From Buxus sempervirens (taxonomy: Eukaryota; Streptophyta; Magnoliopsida; Buxales; Buxaceae), in NCBI GenBank assembly GCA_947561395.2, contig OX387189.1, positions 19,158,329-19,222,328 on the forward strand: a stretch of DNA of 64,000 bases, read 5' to 3'. A program made the translations under genes and the position numbers. How positions within the stretch are numbered: the first letter of the stretch is position 1; every line of letters begins with the position of its first letter. The notes beneath the pieces are model-generated. The model saw only the letters and a program-made list of their open reading frames with translations, was not told the DNA's origin and ran no database searches. Positions 51,453 to 61,846 of this stretch are shown here, piece after piece.

Positions 51453-52140
51453 AAGAGGAATTGGATGACTTTCCCCCCAGGCTCCCTACCAAGCCAATAT
51501 TAGCATTGCATTTTTTTGCAGCCCGCATAGCAACTTCATCTACTAGAATCTTCTTTTTGTTCTTCCTTTTTTCTTTCTTCTTAGAAGAAGAAGTGTGGGG
51601 CTCTTCACTTGCTTCAGTGTGGGGCTCTTCACATGCTTCAGTGGAAAAGGGACCAAGGACATTGAATCTATTAGGCCGCTCAACATTGTTTCGGGTCGTG
51701 GGATTACCTCCGCCTTCAGTAAAGCCAGATTGTTCACATACATGATGATGAACAGTAAGTGAGCCAGGCATAGAAATACCGAGGTTCTCTTCCACTGCTG
51801 TAGGGACATCAAATGATGAGCTAAGAGCTGGAGTTTCTTTGGGATCAAGAGAGGATAGAGAAGATAGAACAACCGGGTTTCCCACAGGTGGTGTGGCAGC
51901 AGCTACAACCTCCTTACCTTTGGCATTAATCGTCCTCCACTCATTTTCATTCGGTTGGGATTGCTGTGCAACGGCCTCCTCCAATTGAAGATTATGATGG
52001 GTATGATTATCCTCCATAACTTGTGGTGTTTCCTCCATTACAATTCTCCTCCCAGTAGGAACCCATATCTGTGGTGTTTTCTGACATTGTGCTTCTGAGT
52101 GGCCGAACACTTTACAAGTGTTACATTTGCTGGGTTTCCA
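51445..52140 (-). pseudogene. LINE-14 ORF1, C-terminal half
   Basis: Begins in SWKPSKCNTCKVFGHSEAQC (zinc knuckle) at the truncation. It continues through IWVPTGRRIVMEETPQ, a polar linker with NEWRTINAKGKEVVAA and RFNVLGPFS, and ends with a lysine-rich KEKRKNKKKILVDEVAMRAA tail. The stop TAA overlaps the ORF2 ATG by 8 nt (ATGATTAA). No internal stops. Confidence 0.88.
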
Positions 52141-52226
52141 GGAAGGTGATTCGAACACACCTTTCTTTCATAAATCCCTGACTGGAAGGTGATTCGAACA
52201 CACCTTTCTTTCATAAATCCCTGACT
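52141..52226. repeat. 43-bp tandem duplication of LINE-11 at the LINE-14 edge
   Basis: GGAAGGTGATTCGAACACAC starts at 52141 and again at 52184 (period 43), with a short third start at 52227. The duplicated codons are GDSNTPFFHKSLTG of LINE-11 ORF2. It adds a frameshift. It may have formed during LINE-14 5'-end joining. Confidence 0.9.
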
Positions 52227-53579
52227 GGAAGGAGAGCCAATAACAGAATCTCTAGCGTCTACCAGAATGGCACCAAGTTAACCAATTGGGAAGATATAAA
52301 GAGTTGCTTTGAATCTTATTATCATAATCTCTTGGGGAGACAGCCAGATGCATGGACAGGCAACGGGGAACTCATTGATGCTTGCATTTCAACGCAGATA
52401 TCCGAAGCCCAATCAATGGAGATGGAGAAGGAGGTAACGGAGAATGAGATAAGAGATACCATGTTTAGTATGAATGAAGACAAAGCACCGGGGCCAGACG
52501 GCTTCACTTCCAAGTTCTTCAAGAATGCTTGGAACATTGTGGGGAAAGACACGGTAGAAGCAATACAAAGTTTCTTCTCATCCAAAACCATGTTGCAGCA
52601 GATTAACGCCACTCTTGTCACTCTCATTCCAAAATCTGGGAACCCAACAGTGGTAGGTGATTACAGACCAATTTCATGCGTGAATACAGTGTATAAATGC
52701 ATCTCTAAAATTATTGCAAACAGGCTTAAAGCATGCATTTCAGATGTTGTGGGGCCTCAGCAAAATGCCTTCATCCCTGGGAGATTGATGTCAGATAATA
52801 TTATGATTGTTCAAGAGCTTATCCACAATTATCACCAGAATAGAGGAAGACCGAAGTGTATTCTCAAAGCGGATATTATGAAGGCCTTCGATTCGGTAAG
52901 ATGGGAGATCATTCCACACATTTTAAAGTCCATGCATTTCCCCCAAAAAGCTATTGCTTGGATTATGGCGTGCATCACGTCGACCTCGTTCTCTCTTGTC
53001 ATGAACGGGTGTTGCGTGGGGTACTTCAAAGGTGCAAAGGGGCTTCGCCAAGGTGATCCATTATCACCTTATCTTTTTGTATTGGTTATGGAGGTCTTTA
53101 ATGGCATCCTCAAGCGCAGGTCTTCCCAGGGCTTCATCCACCATCCAAAATGCAAGAGAATCAACCTCAAAAGTATGGCATTTGCAGATGATCTCATGGT
53201 CTTCATGAATGGTGACATGGATTCTATAAATACGGTGGTTAGAAGCTTGGAGGAATTTGGAATTCTTTCAGGTTTATATATGAACCCCGCCAAGAGTGTC
53301 ATGTTCACCAATGCTATTTCCCAACAAGTCAAGGATTTTGTCACCTGTACCTTGAAGGTTCCTATTGGGAGGTTGCCAATTCGCTACCTTGGGCTCCCAA
53401 TCATCTCTACTCGTCTCTCCCTGCGGGATTGTGAGCCTATCATATTGAAGATTCAAAGCAAAATTCAATCCTGGAAAGCTCGGATGCTCTCTTTTGCGGG
53501 TAGAGCTCTACTGATTCAAACTGTCCTCTTCTCCACCTTGGTTAATTGGCTATCTGTATTTATCCTCCCAAAGCAGGTT
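52227..53579 (+). pseudogene. LINE-11 ORF2 part 3: reverse transcriptase
   Basis: Reads RRANNRISSVYQNGTKL, KAPGPDGFTSKFF, YRPISCVNTVYKC, FIPGRLMSDN, KADIMKAFDSVRW, RQGDPLSPYLF and FADDLMVFMNGD, then the thumb with YLGLPIISTRLS and LSFAGRALLIQTVLF. It is open until FILPKQV, where the SINE poly(T) cuts it. This is the best-preserved catalytic part of LINE-11. Confidence 0.92.
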
Positions 53580-53818
53580 TTTTTTTTTTTTTGGAACTCA
53601 GGGTATCCGGGCCCGCTTACGCTCAACCGACTAATCCCTGAGGGCCCATGTAAGACCCTGCAACCCACATGGTCCGGTTAAGTCTAAAGCCCATAGACCT
53701 TATGCAGGTAGCCCCAAAGAATTGATAACACCTAAGAGGTTTTGAACCTGAGACCTTGGAGGGAGCACACCCCCAGGCCCCAAGTCTTGACCACTAGGCC
53801 AACCCTTTGGGATTAGTC
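53580..53818 (-). mobile_element. tRNA-type SINE in LINE-11 ORF2
   Basis: Read on the minus strand: a pol III A box TGGCCTAGTGGTC (53789-53801) and a B box GGTTCAAAACC (53738-53748), 40 bp apart, then a body of about 150 bp ending GAGTTCC and 13-15 A (T-run 53578-53592). Length about 240 bp, no ORF. It splits ORF2 between FILPKQV and NEVEKLC. Target duplication is at best GGTT. Part of the body (53614-53630) is repeated in inverted form at the 5' edge (GGGATTAGTCGGTTG). Confidence 0.88.
53738..53801 (-). promoter_or_regulatory. SINE internal pol III promoter (A and B boxes)
   Basis: A box TGGCCTAGTGGTC fits TRGYNNARNGG. B box GGTTCAAAACC differs from GGTTCGANNCC only at CG to CA, as expected after CpG decay. 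Spacing is normal for tRNA-derived SINEs. Confidence 0.8.
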
Positions 53819-55006
53819 GGTTGTCAATGAAGTAGAGAAGCTTTGCAGGAACTTCTTATGGTCGGTCAAGGAGCATCAAAGGAAGATAGTACCTGTGAAA
53901 TGGGAAACTGTGTGCTCCCCTGCTCCCCCAAGGAGGAAGGCGGGCTCGGTTTAACTGATATTCAAAAGTGGAACAAGGCGGCAATGATGAAGCACATATG
54001 GTGATTATTTACTTCCACCTCATCCATCTGGGTTCATTGGACCAAGGCCTACTTACTACGAGGCAGGAGCATCTGGCAATTAAAGCCTCCTACTTCAGCA
54101 ACGTGGGTATGGAATAAGATTCTAAAATGTCGTGACAAGGCCATGGACTTCATCAAGCATGAGATTGGGAATGGATTACAGACTAGTCTCTGGTGGGATA
54201 ACTGGCACCCCAAAGGCATGCTCTTGAGGATCTATGGTGAGAGAATGAGATACGACGCGGGACTTCCTCTCAATGCCCCAGTTGCTGCCATCATTCACCA
54301 GAATTCGTGGCAGCCCCCTATTGCCCAAAGCTATGACCTCCTTGAAGCCTGGGACGACCTCCTTAATCTCCCAAACCCTTACCAAAGCAAAGATGACAAG
54401 GTCGTTTGGCGACTGACCGCTTCAGGTATGTTCTCCATCAAGTCTGCTTACCATGCATTGAGAACAATAAACCCAAATGTACCATGGAGTAACATCGTGT
54501 GGTTTAAGGGGTGCATCCCAAGACATGCTTTTATCCTATGGCTATCAATTCATCACCGTCTCTTGACTCAAGACAGACTCCTCAGAATGAATGTCATCAA
54601 CACCTCGAGGTGTGTCCTTTGCCAAAAAAGCATTGAAGATCTGAACCACCTTTTCTTCCAGTGTGAGTATTCTGCAGCCGTATGGTCCGATATCATGAAG
54701 AGAAATTGTGTTTCAGTCAAGCCAAACCAATGGCCACTAATCATCAATTGGGCTTGCTCTTATTGGAAGGGGAAAGAGCTCCAGCATGCAGTTGGGAAAT
54801 CTTCTTTAGCAGCGATGATATATCACCTATGGAGAGAAAGAAATGCAAGGCTCTTTCAAAACAAAGCCTCACCTCCTGATCTACTCCTGAAGGTGATCAC
54901 TACAGATATCAAGATGAAGTTTGGTCTATCTACAGAAACCGTGAAGGATAACAGGCGAAATAGAATGTTTTTTTCAAATTGGGAAATTACTCCTACATTT
55001 GTGTAG
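53819..55006 (+). pseudogene. LINE-11 ORF2 part 4: RT C-terminus and zf-RVT
   Basis: Resumes NEVEKLCRNFLWS. A short duplication around 53930 (CTCCCCTGCTCCCCCAAGG) shifts the frame, and TGA at 54002-54004 follows HIW. The frame then reads SLWWDNWHPKG, IPRHAFILW, CVLC, HLFFQCEYSA and YHLWRERNARLF to the stop at 55006. The tail RNRMFFSNWEITPTFV is unique to this subfamily. Confidence 0.9.
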
Positions 55007-55130
55007 TAGGCGTGTGTCCCTCTTGTTTTGTTGGGTCTGCGTACCCCATGTTCCTTGTTGTTTTCCTAGGCTTCTCGTCTCGTAGGGTGCCTACGTTTGT
55101 TCGGGCTTCATTGTAACTACCATTCTTTTA

Positions 55131-55165
55131 ATATATACTTGGACTCACTTTCCAAGTATATATAC
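55131..55165. repeat. Snap-back inverted repeat at the LINE-11 / LINE-15 junction
   Basis: TATATACTTGG (55132-55142) of the LINE-11 3' UTR is followed by its exact reverse complement CCAAGTATATA (55152-55162), after which LINE-15 5' UTR repeats begin. LINE-11 has no A-tail here. Confidence 0.8.
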
Positions 55166-56216
55166 TGTGCGTGAGGTGCTGTGCTGGTGCTGGTGCTGGT
55201 GGTCGTGTGGTGCTGTGCGTGAGGTGCTGGTGCTGGTGCTGGGCGAGTGGTGGTCGTGTGGTGCTGGTGCTGGGTGTGTGGTGCTGGTGGTCGTGTGGTG
55301 CTGGTGTGGCGAAGGGTTCGTGTGGCTCTTGTGTATTTTGCCGATCAAGCCGTGAAGACCTCAGCCACTGGTGGTCGTGTGGTGCTGTGCGTGAGGTGCT
55401 GGTGCTGGTGCTGGTGCTGGTGCTGGTGCTGGTGCTGGGCGAGTGGTGCTGGTGCTGGGTGTGTGGTGCTGGTGGTCGTGTGGTGCTGGTGTGGCGAAGG
55501 GTTGGTGCTGGTGCTGGCGGCCTGGCTCAGGCGGCATTCAGTGTCACTTTGGATCTGGTACCAGTGGTCTTCTAAGGCAGCGTGTGGTCTGCCTTTCATC
55601 TCTGTACGTGGCCAGGGATAGCGGTTCGTGGAGGACGCATTTTGGCCGTGGTATCGGTTCGTGGTCGTCGTCTGCAGTGGCTCTGGTTTTCCGTGAGTTC
55701 TGTGCTTGGTCGGGGTTTCTGTGCATGGCCGGAGATTCCAGTTTCTCGTGGTTGGGGCTTTCCGTTCGTGGTTGTCCTATATCAGTCGGTTGCCGCGTTT
55801 CTTATTATCGTGGATGCGAGTTCCTGTTCGTGCTGTGGGATTCTGCTGGCTTACTTCTGGACGTTGTTAGCGGCTGCTTAGCTTGTTGCTCCGGGGCTGC
55901 TCTGATTCAGTTTATCGTCGGGCAGTTCTCAGTCTGGGACATTATTCGTTGGGCAGATTATCGTCGGGCAGTTTCGTCGGACAGTTATCGTCGGGCAGTT
56001 TCGTCAGACAGTTATCGTCGGGCAGTTATCGTCGGACAGACTATCGCCTGGGAAAGTCTATCGTTGGCAGTTTTCTGATTCCGGGTTGTCCTGATTATCG
56101 TTTTTTGGTCTTCTATCGTCGGGCAGAATATCGTCGGGGGTGGTGTTTCTTGCCTGGTCTTCCATCGACCTGGATCGCTGTCGTTGGCTTGATGGCGCCT
56201 CTGTATCTTATCTGAG
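55158..56216 (+). promoter_or_regulatory. LINE-15 5' UTR: GTGCTGGT repeats, then TCGTG and TCGTCGG repeats
   Basis: 55165-55520 is built of GTGCTGGTGCTGGTG and GGTCGTGTGGTGCTG repeats, with a second round of the same arrangement at about 55370. 55620-55850 has GGTTCGTGG and TCGTGG words. 55915-56060 is a repeat of TATCGTCGGGCAGTT and TTTCGTC(G/A)GACAG. No real ORF. As in the other long copies, the CpG-bearing TCGTx core is preserved while the repeat unit changes. Confidence 0.7.
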
Positions 56217-57911
56217 ATGGTCTCTCCATTGTCTTCACCTGGGTAGCCTGCCGGGCCGGCTAGTGTACTGGCTTCTATTCCGGCAGGCGAGCCAATTACT
56301 CGGCGCGATGATGCCTTAGATCGCCGACTATCTTTTAATTCGTTCCCGCCTCTGGGCTCTTCGCCTGCTATCGCTGCCTCGGGACAGTGCTCCAGCGGAA
56401 ACACAGCTGCTCCGCTCGGCTCTGTCTTGCAGGCGCATTGCAGTGGCCCAGGTCCTAGTTTGGGTGACTTCTCTGTACATCAGGTAGCTCCAAACTCGAG
56501 TCATGCTAAGAATGGAAAGTCCTGGTCTGAGCTTTTCCATGCTGAGATTTCAGATAAAGTCAAATTATCGTTTCATGCTCCATCGATTGTTGACGGCAAG
56601 GTTATGGTTACTCCTCCTCCTGAGGTCATTAACCAAGGTATTGACATTTGGAAGGGCTGCCTTATTGGTTATTTCTTGGACAGAAGCCTCCCTCTGAATG
56701 TTATCAAAAGTCTGGCACTTAAGATGTGGGGGAAGGTTGACATCTTTAGCATTGATAACGGCTTCTTCCTCCTAAGATTCTCGTCTTCCTCAGTCAGAGA
56801 CAAGGTCCTCCACCAGGGGCCCTGGTACATGGCTGGTCGACTGATGGTCTTCAAGGAATGGGAGCCAAATCTTTTACTTGAAAAATCCCAGCTTGCTAAG
56901 GTACCAATATGGGTGAAATTGTTCAACGTTCCTCTGGAATTCTGGACACCTATGGGGCTAAGCTTCATTGCTAGTGGCATTGGTAAACCGTTGTATCTAG
57001 ATGAGATGACAGAAAAGAGATCCAAGCTGAGCTTTGCTCGAGTATGTGTTGAAGTGGATACCCAGTGTTCCTTCCCAGATAAAATTCATGTGCAGCATGG
57101 ACCTGAGAACTCAACTTCAGTGATTCGAACTGAGTATGGTTGGAAACCTATCAAATGCAAGATTTGTGATGTGTTCGGACACTCTGAATCCAGATGTAGT
57201 CGGGTTCGGGCTAGGCAGTGGAGGCCAACAGGAAGGTGTTTCTCCTCTATTCAGGATATATCAGAACTTCCGGATGGAATTACTGTTGAAAGGAGCTCTC
57301 AGGACCAGGCCGAGCATCTTAATAATACTTCTGATCATGGAATAGAGTCCAATCAACCGAATGTGGGGGAGGCTGAGCTTGTGGGGGAGGTTGAGCCTGC
57401 GAACGTTGACAAGGCCGTTGAATCAGGAATGGGTATTGAATCAGAGCCAGTAGGGGCTGTAGAGCTCGCGTATATGGACAAGACTGTTGAGATTGAGCCA
57501 GTTAGGGCGGTTGCGATTGAATCTGATGACAACGCTCATGTTGGAACAGTTGTGCATGTTGGTGATAAGCATGAAGAACCTGTGCATGTGGTGGATAAAC
57601 CCGTGGGGCGTAGTTGGGATAGTTCTCTTAATCACTCGGCCACTGATGCTGCAGCTAGATCTCTTGAACACGTGGATCAATCCCAAGCTGGTATTGTGAT
57701 GAGTCCCAACCAGTTCGACCTTCTCAATGAATTACCATTTTCGTGCTTGAGCTCCAGCTCTCAATCAAAGAAGCAGCGTAAGAAGGCTAGGAAACGTCTA
57801 CTGGTGGATGAGATTGCAATGAAGGAGGCTAAGAATGCTTGTTTGGTTCTTTCTTCTAAATCAGGAGCTCCCTGTGGTGATACTTCTGTTATTCATCACC
57901 CTCATGATTAA
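56217..57911 (+). pseudogene. LINE-15 ORF1 (DUF4283 / zinc knuckle), early TAG
   Basis: Native start ATG 56217 (MVSPLSSPG) matches the MVSP start of LINE-6. TAG at 56244-56246 (codon 10) interrupts it. The same frame then reads LSFNSFPPLGSSPAI (FPPL motif). An open frame with ATG at 56427 gives 494 codons: YFLDRSLPLNVIKSLALKMW, NGFFLLRF, YMAGRLMVFKEWEP, FIASGIGKPLYLDEMTEKR, the knuckle CKICDVFGHSESRC, a linker with repeated (V)EPVxAV(E)-like units, and the tail KQRKKARKRLLVDEIAMKEA. The stop overlaps ORF2 by 8 nt. The downstream ATG might still make a nearly complete protein. Confidence 0.9.
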
Positions 57912-60900
57912 GCTGGCTACATGGAACATTAGGGGTCTGAACGACCCCTCTAAGCAAAGAGAAGTTATGAATTTGATTGTATCCCAACGGCTTACGATGC
58001 TATGTCTTGTGGAGACTAAGGTTCGAAGTGTGAATGCAGATTTTGTCCATAACTTATTATGTCCTACTTGGACCTGCATTACGAACTATGATCAGGCTTT
58101 GAAAGGGCGTATCTGGGTTTGCTATGACCCTTCAGTTATTTCTGTTTCCAAATTGTTTGCTTCTCACCAGCTTATCCATTGCTGGGTCGAATTTGTGGCC
58201 TCTAGAAAATCATCTCACATAACCTTTGTCTACGGGGATAATGATGCCATGGTTCGGAGAGATCTTTGGAGAGACCTACGTTTATGCTCTGTTGACAGCC
58301 CTTGGTTGCTGATTGGGGATTTTAATTGTGTTAGAAAGGATTCTGAAAAATTTGGAGGTAAGAAAATAAATTCGAGCGCCACTCATGACTTCAATGCTTG
58401 TATAAGTGACTGCTTTCTAATTGAGATGCATTATAAAGGATTCATGCACACTTGGAGCAATATGAGCTCTGGCCAAAGGCGCATTTCTTGTAAGCTTGAT
58501 CGGGTTCTTGTCAATATTGCATGGATCAGCCAATTCAATCACTCTGAGATTGATTTCTTGCCTCCTGGTATTTCTGACCACAGCCCTGTTATTGTCTCAG
58601 TGGATCCAGAGATGCTGAAAAGTAACAAACCGTTCAAGTTCTTTAACTTTTGGACCACCACAGATGATTTTCTGCCCTTGGTAGCTGAAGTCTAGCAAAT
58701 GCCGGTTGCTGGTAAGCCTATGTTCCAGCTTTATACCAAGCTTAAAAGGTTAAAACTCAGACTAAAGGAGTGGAGTAGGCAGAAGCAATTCGCCCAAGCG
58801 ACTTTCAAAGCGGTTGATATTAGGGAGAAACTTGAGCTTTGTCAGAAGGCTTTGCATTCTAATCCACTAGATTCTCACCTTTCCTCTTTGGAAAGGAGGC
58901 TCAGAAAGGACCTGGCAGAACTCTTGCGAATTGAGGAAGCACAATACAGACAGAAATCCAGAATACAGTGGATGAAAGAAGGTGATCAGTGTACTAAGTT
59001 CTTCTTTAATTCTGTAGTTTTCAGACGCTCCCACAATTCCATATCTAGATTGTCTGACACTTCTGGAAGTGAGCTTACTGACCAGACTCAAATAAGGCAA
59101 CATATTGTTTCCCACTTCTCCAAGTTGTTGGGTGAGAAGGATCGGTCTCTTGAGCCGTTTGAGTTAAATTTTAACCGCTTTCTTAGTCTTGACCAGATTC
59201 AAGGGCTGCAAGCAGATGTCACTATTGATGAGATCAAGTCCACAATGTTCTCCCTTAAGGATGAAAAGGCTCCAGGCCCAGATGGCTTCACCCCGGCATT
59301 TTTTAAGAAAGCATGGAATTTAGTGGGAAAAGACGTCACTGATGCGATTAGATCCTTCTTTTTCTCAGGAAAGCTCCTGAAGCAGGTGAATCATTCTATC
59401 ATCAGCCTTGTCCCCAAGAAAGGTAAGCCCTCTTTGATATCGGACTATCGGCCTATTTCGTGTGTTAACACTATATACAAATGTATTTCAAAGATCTTAG
59501 CAAACAGGATCAAAGCTGTTATTGGGCCGTTGGTTGGTATGCATCAGTCAGCTTTCATCCCGGATAGAAGTATGGTGGACAATATACTTCTTACTCATGA
59601 GCTTTTCAGAAGCTACCATCTCAACAAGGGTCCTCCCAGGTGTGCCCTCAAGATTGATATAAAAAAAGCCTTTGATTCCATTGACTGGCATTGTGTAGAG
59701 GAGGTTCTCAAAGGCTTCAAATTCCCTCCTAGGTTCATCTCTTGGATACTGGAATGTGTCTCTACCACATCGTTTTCAGTTATGATTAATGGTAGCATGG
59801 AGGGCTTCTTCAAGGGAGGCAAGGGACTTAGGCAAGGTGATCCCATCTCTCCTTACCTATTTGTCCTTGTTATGGAACTGTTTGACAAGATTTTGAAGGA
59901 TAAGACAGCTGCAAACTTCAGGCCTCATCCCAAATGCTCAGAGCCGTCCATCAAGCAATTGTGTTTTACTGATGACTTGTTTGTTTTCTCCCATGGGGAC
60001 ACCAGCTCCATTAATTGTGTCTCTTCTGCTTTAGCATTTTTTGGCAGGGTATCTGGTCTTCATGTTAACAAGGATAAAAGTGCAGTATTTATGGCTGGAA
60101 TTTCTGATAGGGTTAAGTGTGAGATCTTGCAGACACTGGGGTTCATGGAAGGGCATATTCCGGTGAAGTATTTGGGGCTGCCTCTTATCTCGTCTCGCCT
60201 GTCGGCTAGGGACTGTGAGCCTCTTCTCCAAAAGCTTACATCTCGTACCCAGTCCTGGCAGGGTAGACATTTGTCATATGCAGGTCGTCTTTTGCTTATT
60301 AAGTCTGTCTTGTTTTCCACGGCGGTTTTTTGGATGTCGGTCTACATTCTTCCTAAGGAAGTAATCTACAAGATGGAGAAAATCTGCAGGCATTTCTTAT
60401 GGGCTGGAAATGGGCAGCATGCTAAGCAATCTAAGGTCAAGTGGGACCTTGTCTGTTCGCCTATTGAACAAGGAGGTTTGGGGGTATTGAACATCCGCCT
60501 TTGGAACAAGTGTGCTGTGCTAAGGCAAACTTGGCTTGTGGGTAGCAAGGCTGCCAACCTTTGGGTATCCTGGGTTAATAGCAACCTCCTTCGTGGAAGA
60601 AATTTCTGGAGTGTCCCTATTCCTACCTCGGCCTCTTGGGTTTGGAGGAAAACTCTTAAGCATAGAGAGATTGTTTCCAGATATACAAAGCACATAATCA
60701 ATAATGGGAGGAAAACTTCTATATGGTACGACCATTGGCATCCTTTTGGTCCTTTAGTTGCAAGATTTGGCAGGAGATTGATCTATGATTCAGGGCTTCC
60801 AGATGATGCATCGGTCTATGATCTTATCATCAATGGCGTTTGGGACTCTCCAATTCCAACATCCTTTGACCTGATAGGTGTCTGGGAAAGGCTCCAGGAC

Positions 60901-61542
60901 TTGCCTAGGCCTAACCCAAATATGGATGACAGGATTATCTGGTCTCTCACCCAATCTGGTCTCTTCAGTATCAGGGCTACTTATAAAGCCCTTGAACCTA
61001 CTCGGCCTTCATGTCCCTGGGCGGGATTAGTCTGGTTCCCATGCAATATTCCCAGGCATGCATTTGTGACATGGCTTGCCATAAGGAGTGCGCTTCTTAC
61101 TATGGATAGACTTCTAAAATGGGGTACAATTCAGAATGCCGCATGTGTGTTTTGTCGTCAAGGTAATGAATCAAACCCACACCTTTTTTTCCAATGTGCC
61201 TATAGTTCTCGTGTTTGGAGATTTCTATTGCACAAGAATGGACTTAGCGCCTCCCAACCTATTCCCCCGTGGAATCTCATTGTTGACTCTGGAACCTCTT
61301 GGTGCACTAAATCCATAGTTCATATCTTAAGAAAGCTGTCTTTATCTGCTGCTGTGTATCACATCTGGTGCGAGAGGAACCATAGAGTTTTCAAGAACTC
61401 GGCATTACCAGAAGAGGAACTGTGTAAGTTTATCATGCAGGACATTTCCTACAGGCTTACTGGACAAACCTTTGTTCTCAAGGACAATGCTTTTCATAGG
61501 CAGATTGCCATGAATTGGGGGCTTAATTGTAACTTTTCTTAA
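57904..61542 (+). pseudogene. LINE-15 ORF2 (EN/RT/zf-RVT) with one TAG and FTDD active site
   Basis: ATG 57904: MIKLATWNIRGLND, LVETKV, GDFNCVR, ISDHSP. TAG at 58693-58695 replaces Trp between AEV and QMPVAGKPMF. The frame then continues unbroken for 947 codons: KAPGPDGFTPAFF, YRPISCVNTIYKC, FIPDRSMVDN (FIPGR is usual), KIDIKKAFDSIDW, RQGDPISPYLF, FTDDLFVFS instead of FADD, IPRHAFVTW, CVFC, HLFFQCAYSS and VYHIWCERNHRVF. The sister LINE-16 keeps FADD, so FTDD is a change in this copy. The element is nearly intact. Confidence 0.93.
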
Positions 61543-61717
61543 CCTCTTAGTGTTGGGGTAGTCTTCATTTGCGCTTTTCATCATGGTTCTCTAGTAAGGT
61601 GCTGATTGCCCCTTACTCTGTCTGGTGGGTATGCCCACCATCTGCTTGTATATGTCTTTTCTTTTCTTTCTCTTATTAATGGAAATATTCTTACTTTCCA
61701 AAAAAAAAAAAAAAAAA

Positions 61718-61846
61718 GTAGCATTACCCAGTAGCCTTTGGAAATTCTGCACAAACACGTCCTTAACTCCTGTAAATTCAGTAACTTTCTGCCCTTCATC
61801 ATCATACACACTTTGAATGCTATTGAATGCCCTCCTTGCTATCAGA
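61718..61846 (-). pseudogene. LINE-9 ORF2 linker fragment between LINE-15 and LINE-16
   Basis: Minus strand reads LIARRAFNSIQSVYDDEGQK, then VTEFTGVKDVFVQNFQRLLG. It lies between EN and RT of LINE-9 and continues at 63741 on the 5' side. It forms the loop between the inverted LINE-15 and LINE-16. Confidence 0.9.

Larger units (their letters stand above)
47642..52140 (-). mobile_element. LINE-14: LINE with part of ORF1 and whole ORF2, mutated
   Basis: The 3' end is 16 T (47642-47657) then GGAAATTAAG. It is 5' truncated in the ORF1 zinc knuckle near 52140. It lies within LINE-11. On the right the host flank is tandemly duplicated (43 bp, twice). LINE-4 is a short copy of the same subfamily. 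A poly(A)-only insertion lies inside it at 49739-49779. Confidence 0.92.
39032..55157 (+). mobile_element. LINE-11: full-length LINE broken up by four later insertions
   Basis: 5' UTR 39032-39669, ORF1 39670-41412, ORF2 in four parts (41421-42012, 47187-47641, 52141-53579, 53819-55006), and a 3' UTR ending GGACTCACTTTCCAA near 55155. It is interrupted by LINE-12, LINE-14 and a SINE. Its poly(A) is missing: LINE-15 sequence follows at once. The parts are collinear with intact ORF2, which proves they are one element. Confidence 0.9.
55158..61717 (+). mobile_element. LINE-15: full-length LINE with two nonsense codons
   Basis: 5' UTR to 56216, ORF1 56217-57911, ORF2 57904-61542, 3' UTR ending TTACTTTCC with 18 A (61700-61717). 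The 3' flank is LINE-9 (61718 onward); the 5' flank is the LINE-11 end. It probably inserted at the LINE-11 tail or LINE-9 edge and removed the tail. LINE-16 is a nearly identical truncated sister in inverted orientation 129 bp away. Confidence 0.92.

Noticed and set aside
53738..53801. tRNA gene
   Set aside because: A and B boxes are present but no cloverleaf or acceptor stem can be formed, and a poly(A) body follows, so it is a SINE.
55171..56078. Gly/Cys/Trp-rich ORFs made of CWCW-like repeats, and His/Pro-rich antisense ORFs
   Set aside because: Translation of GTGCTGGT tandem repeats in the LINE-15 5' UTR.
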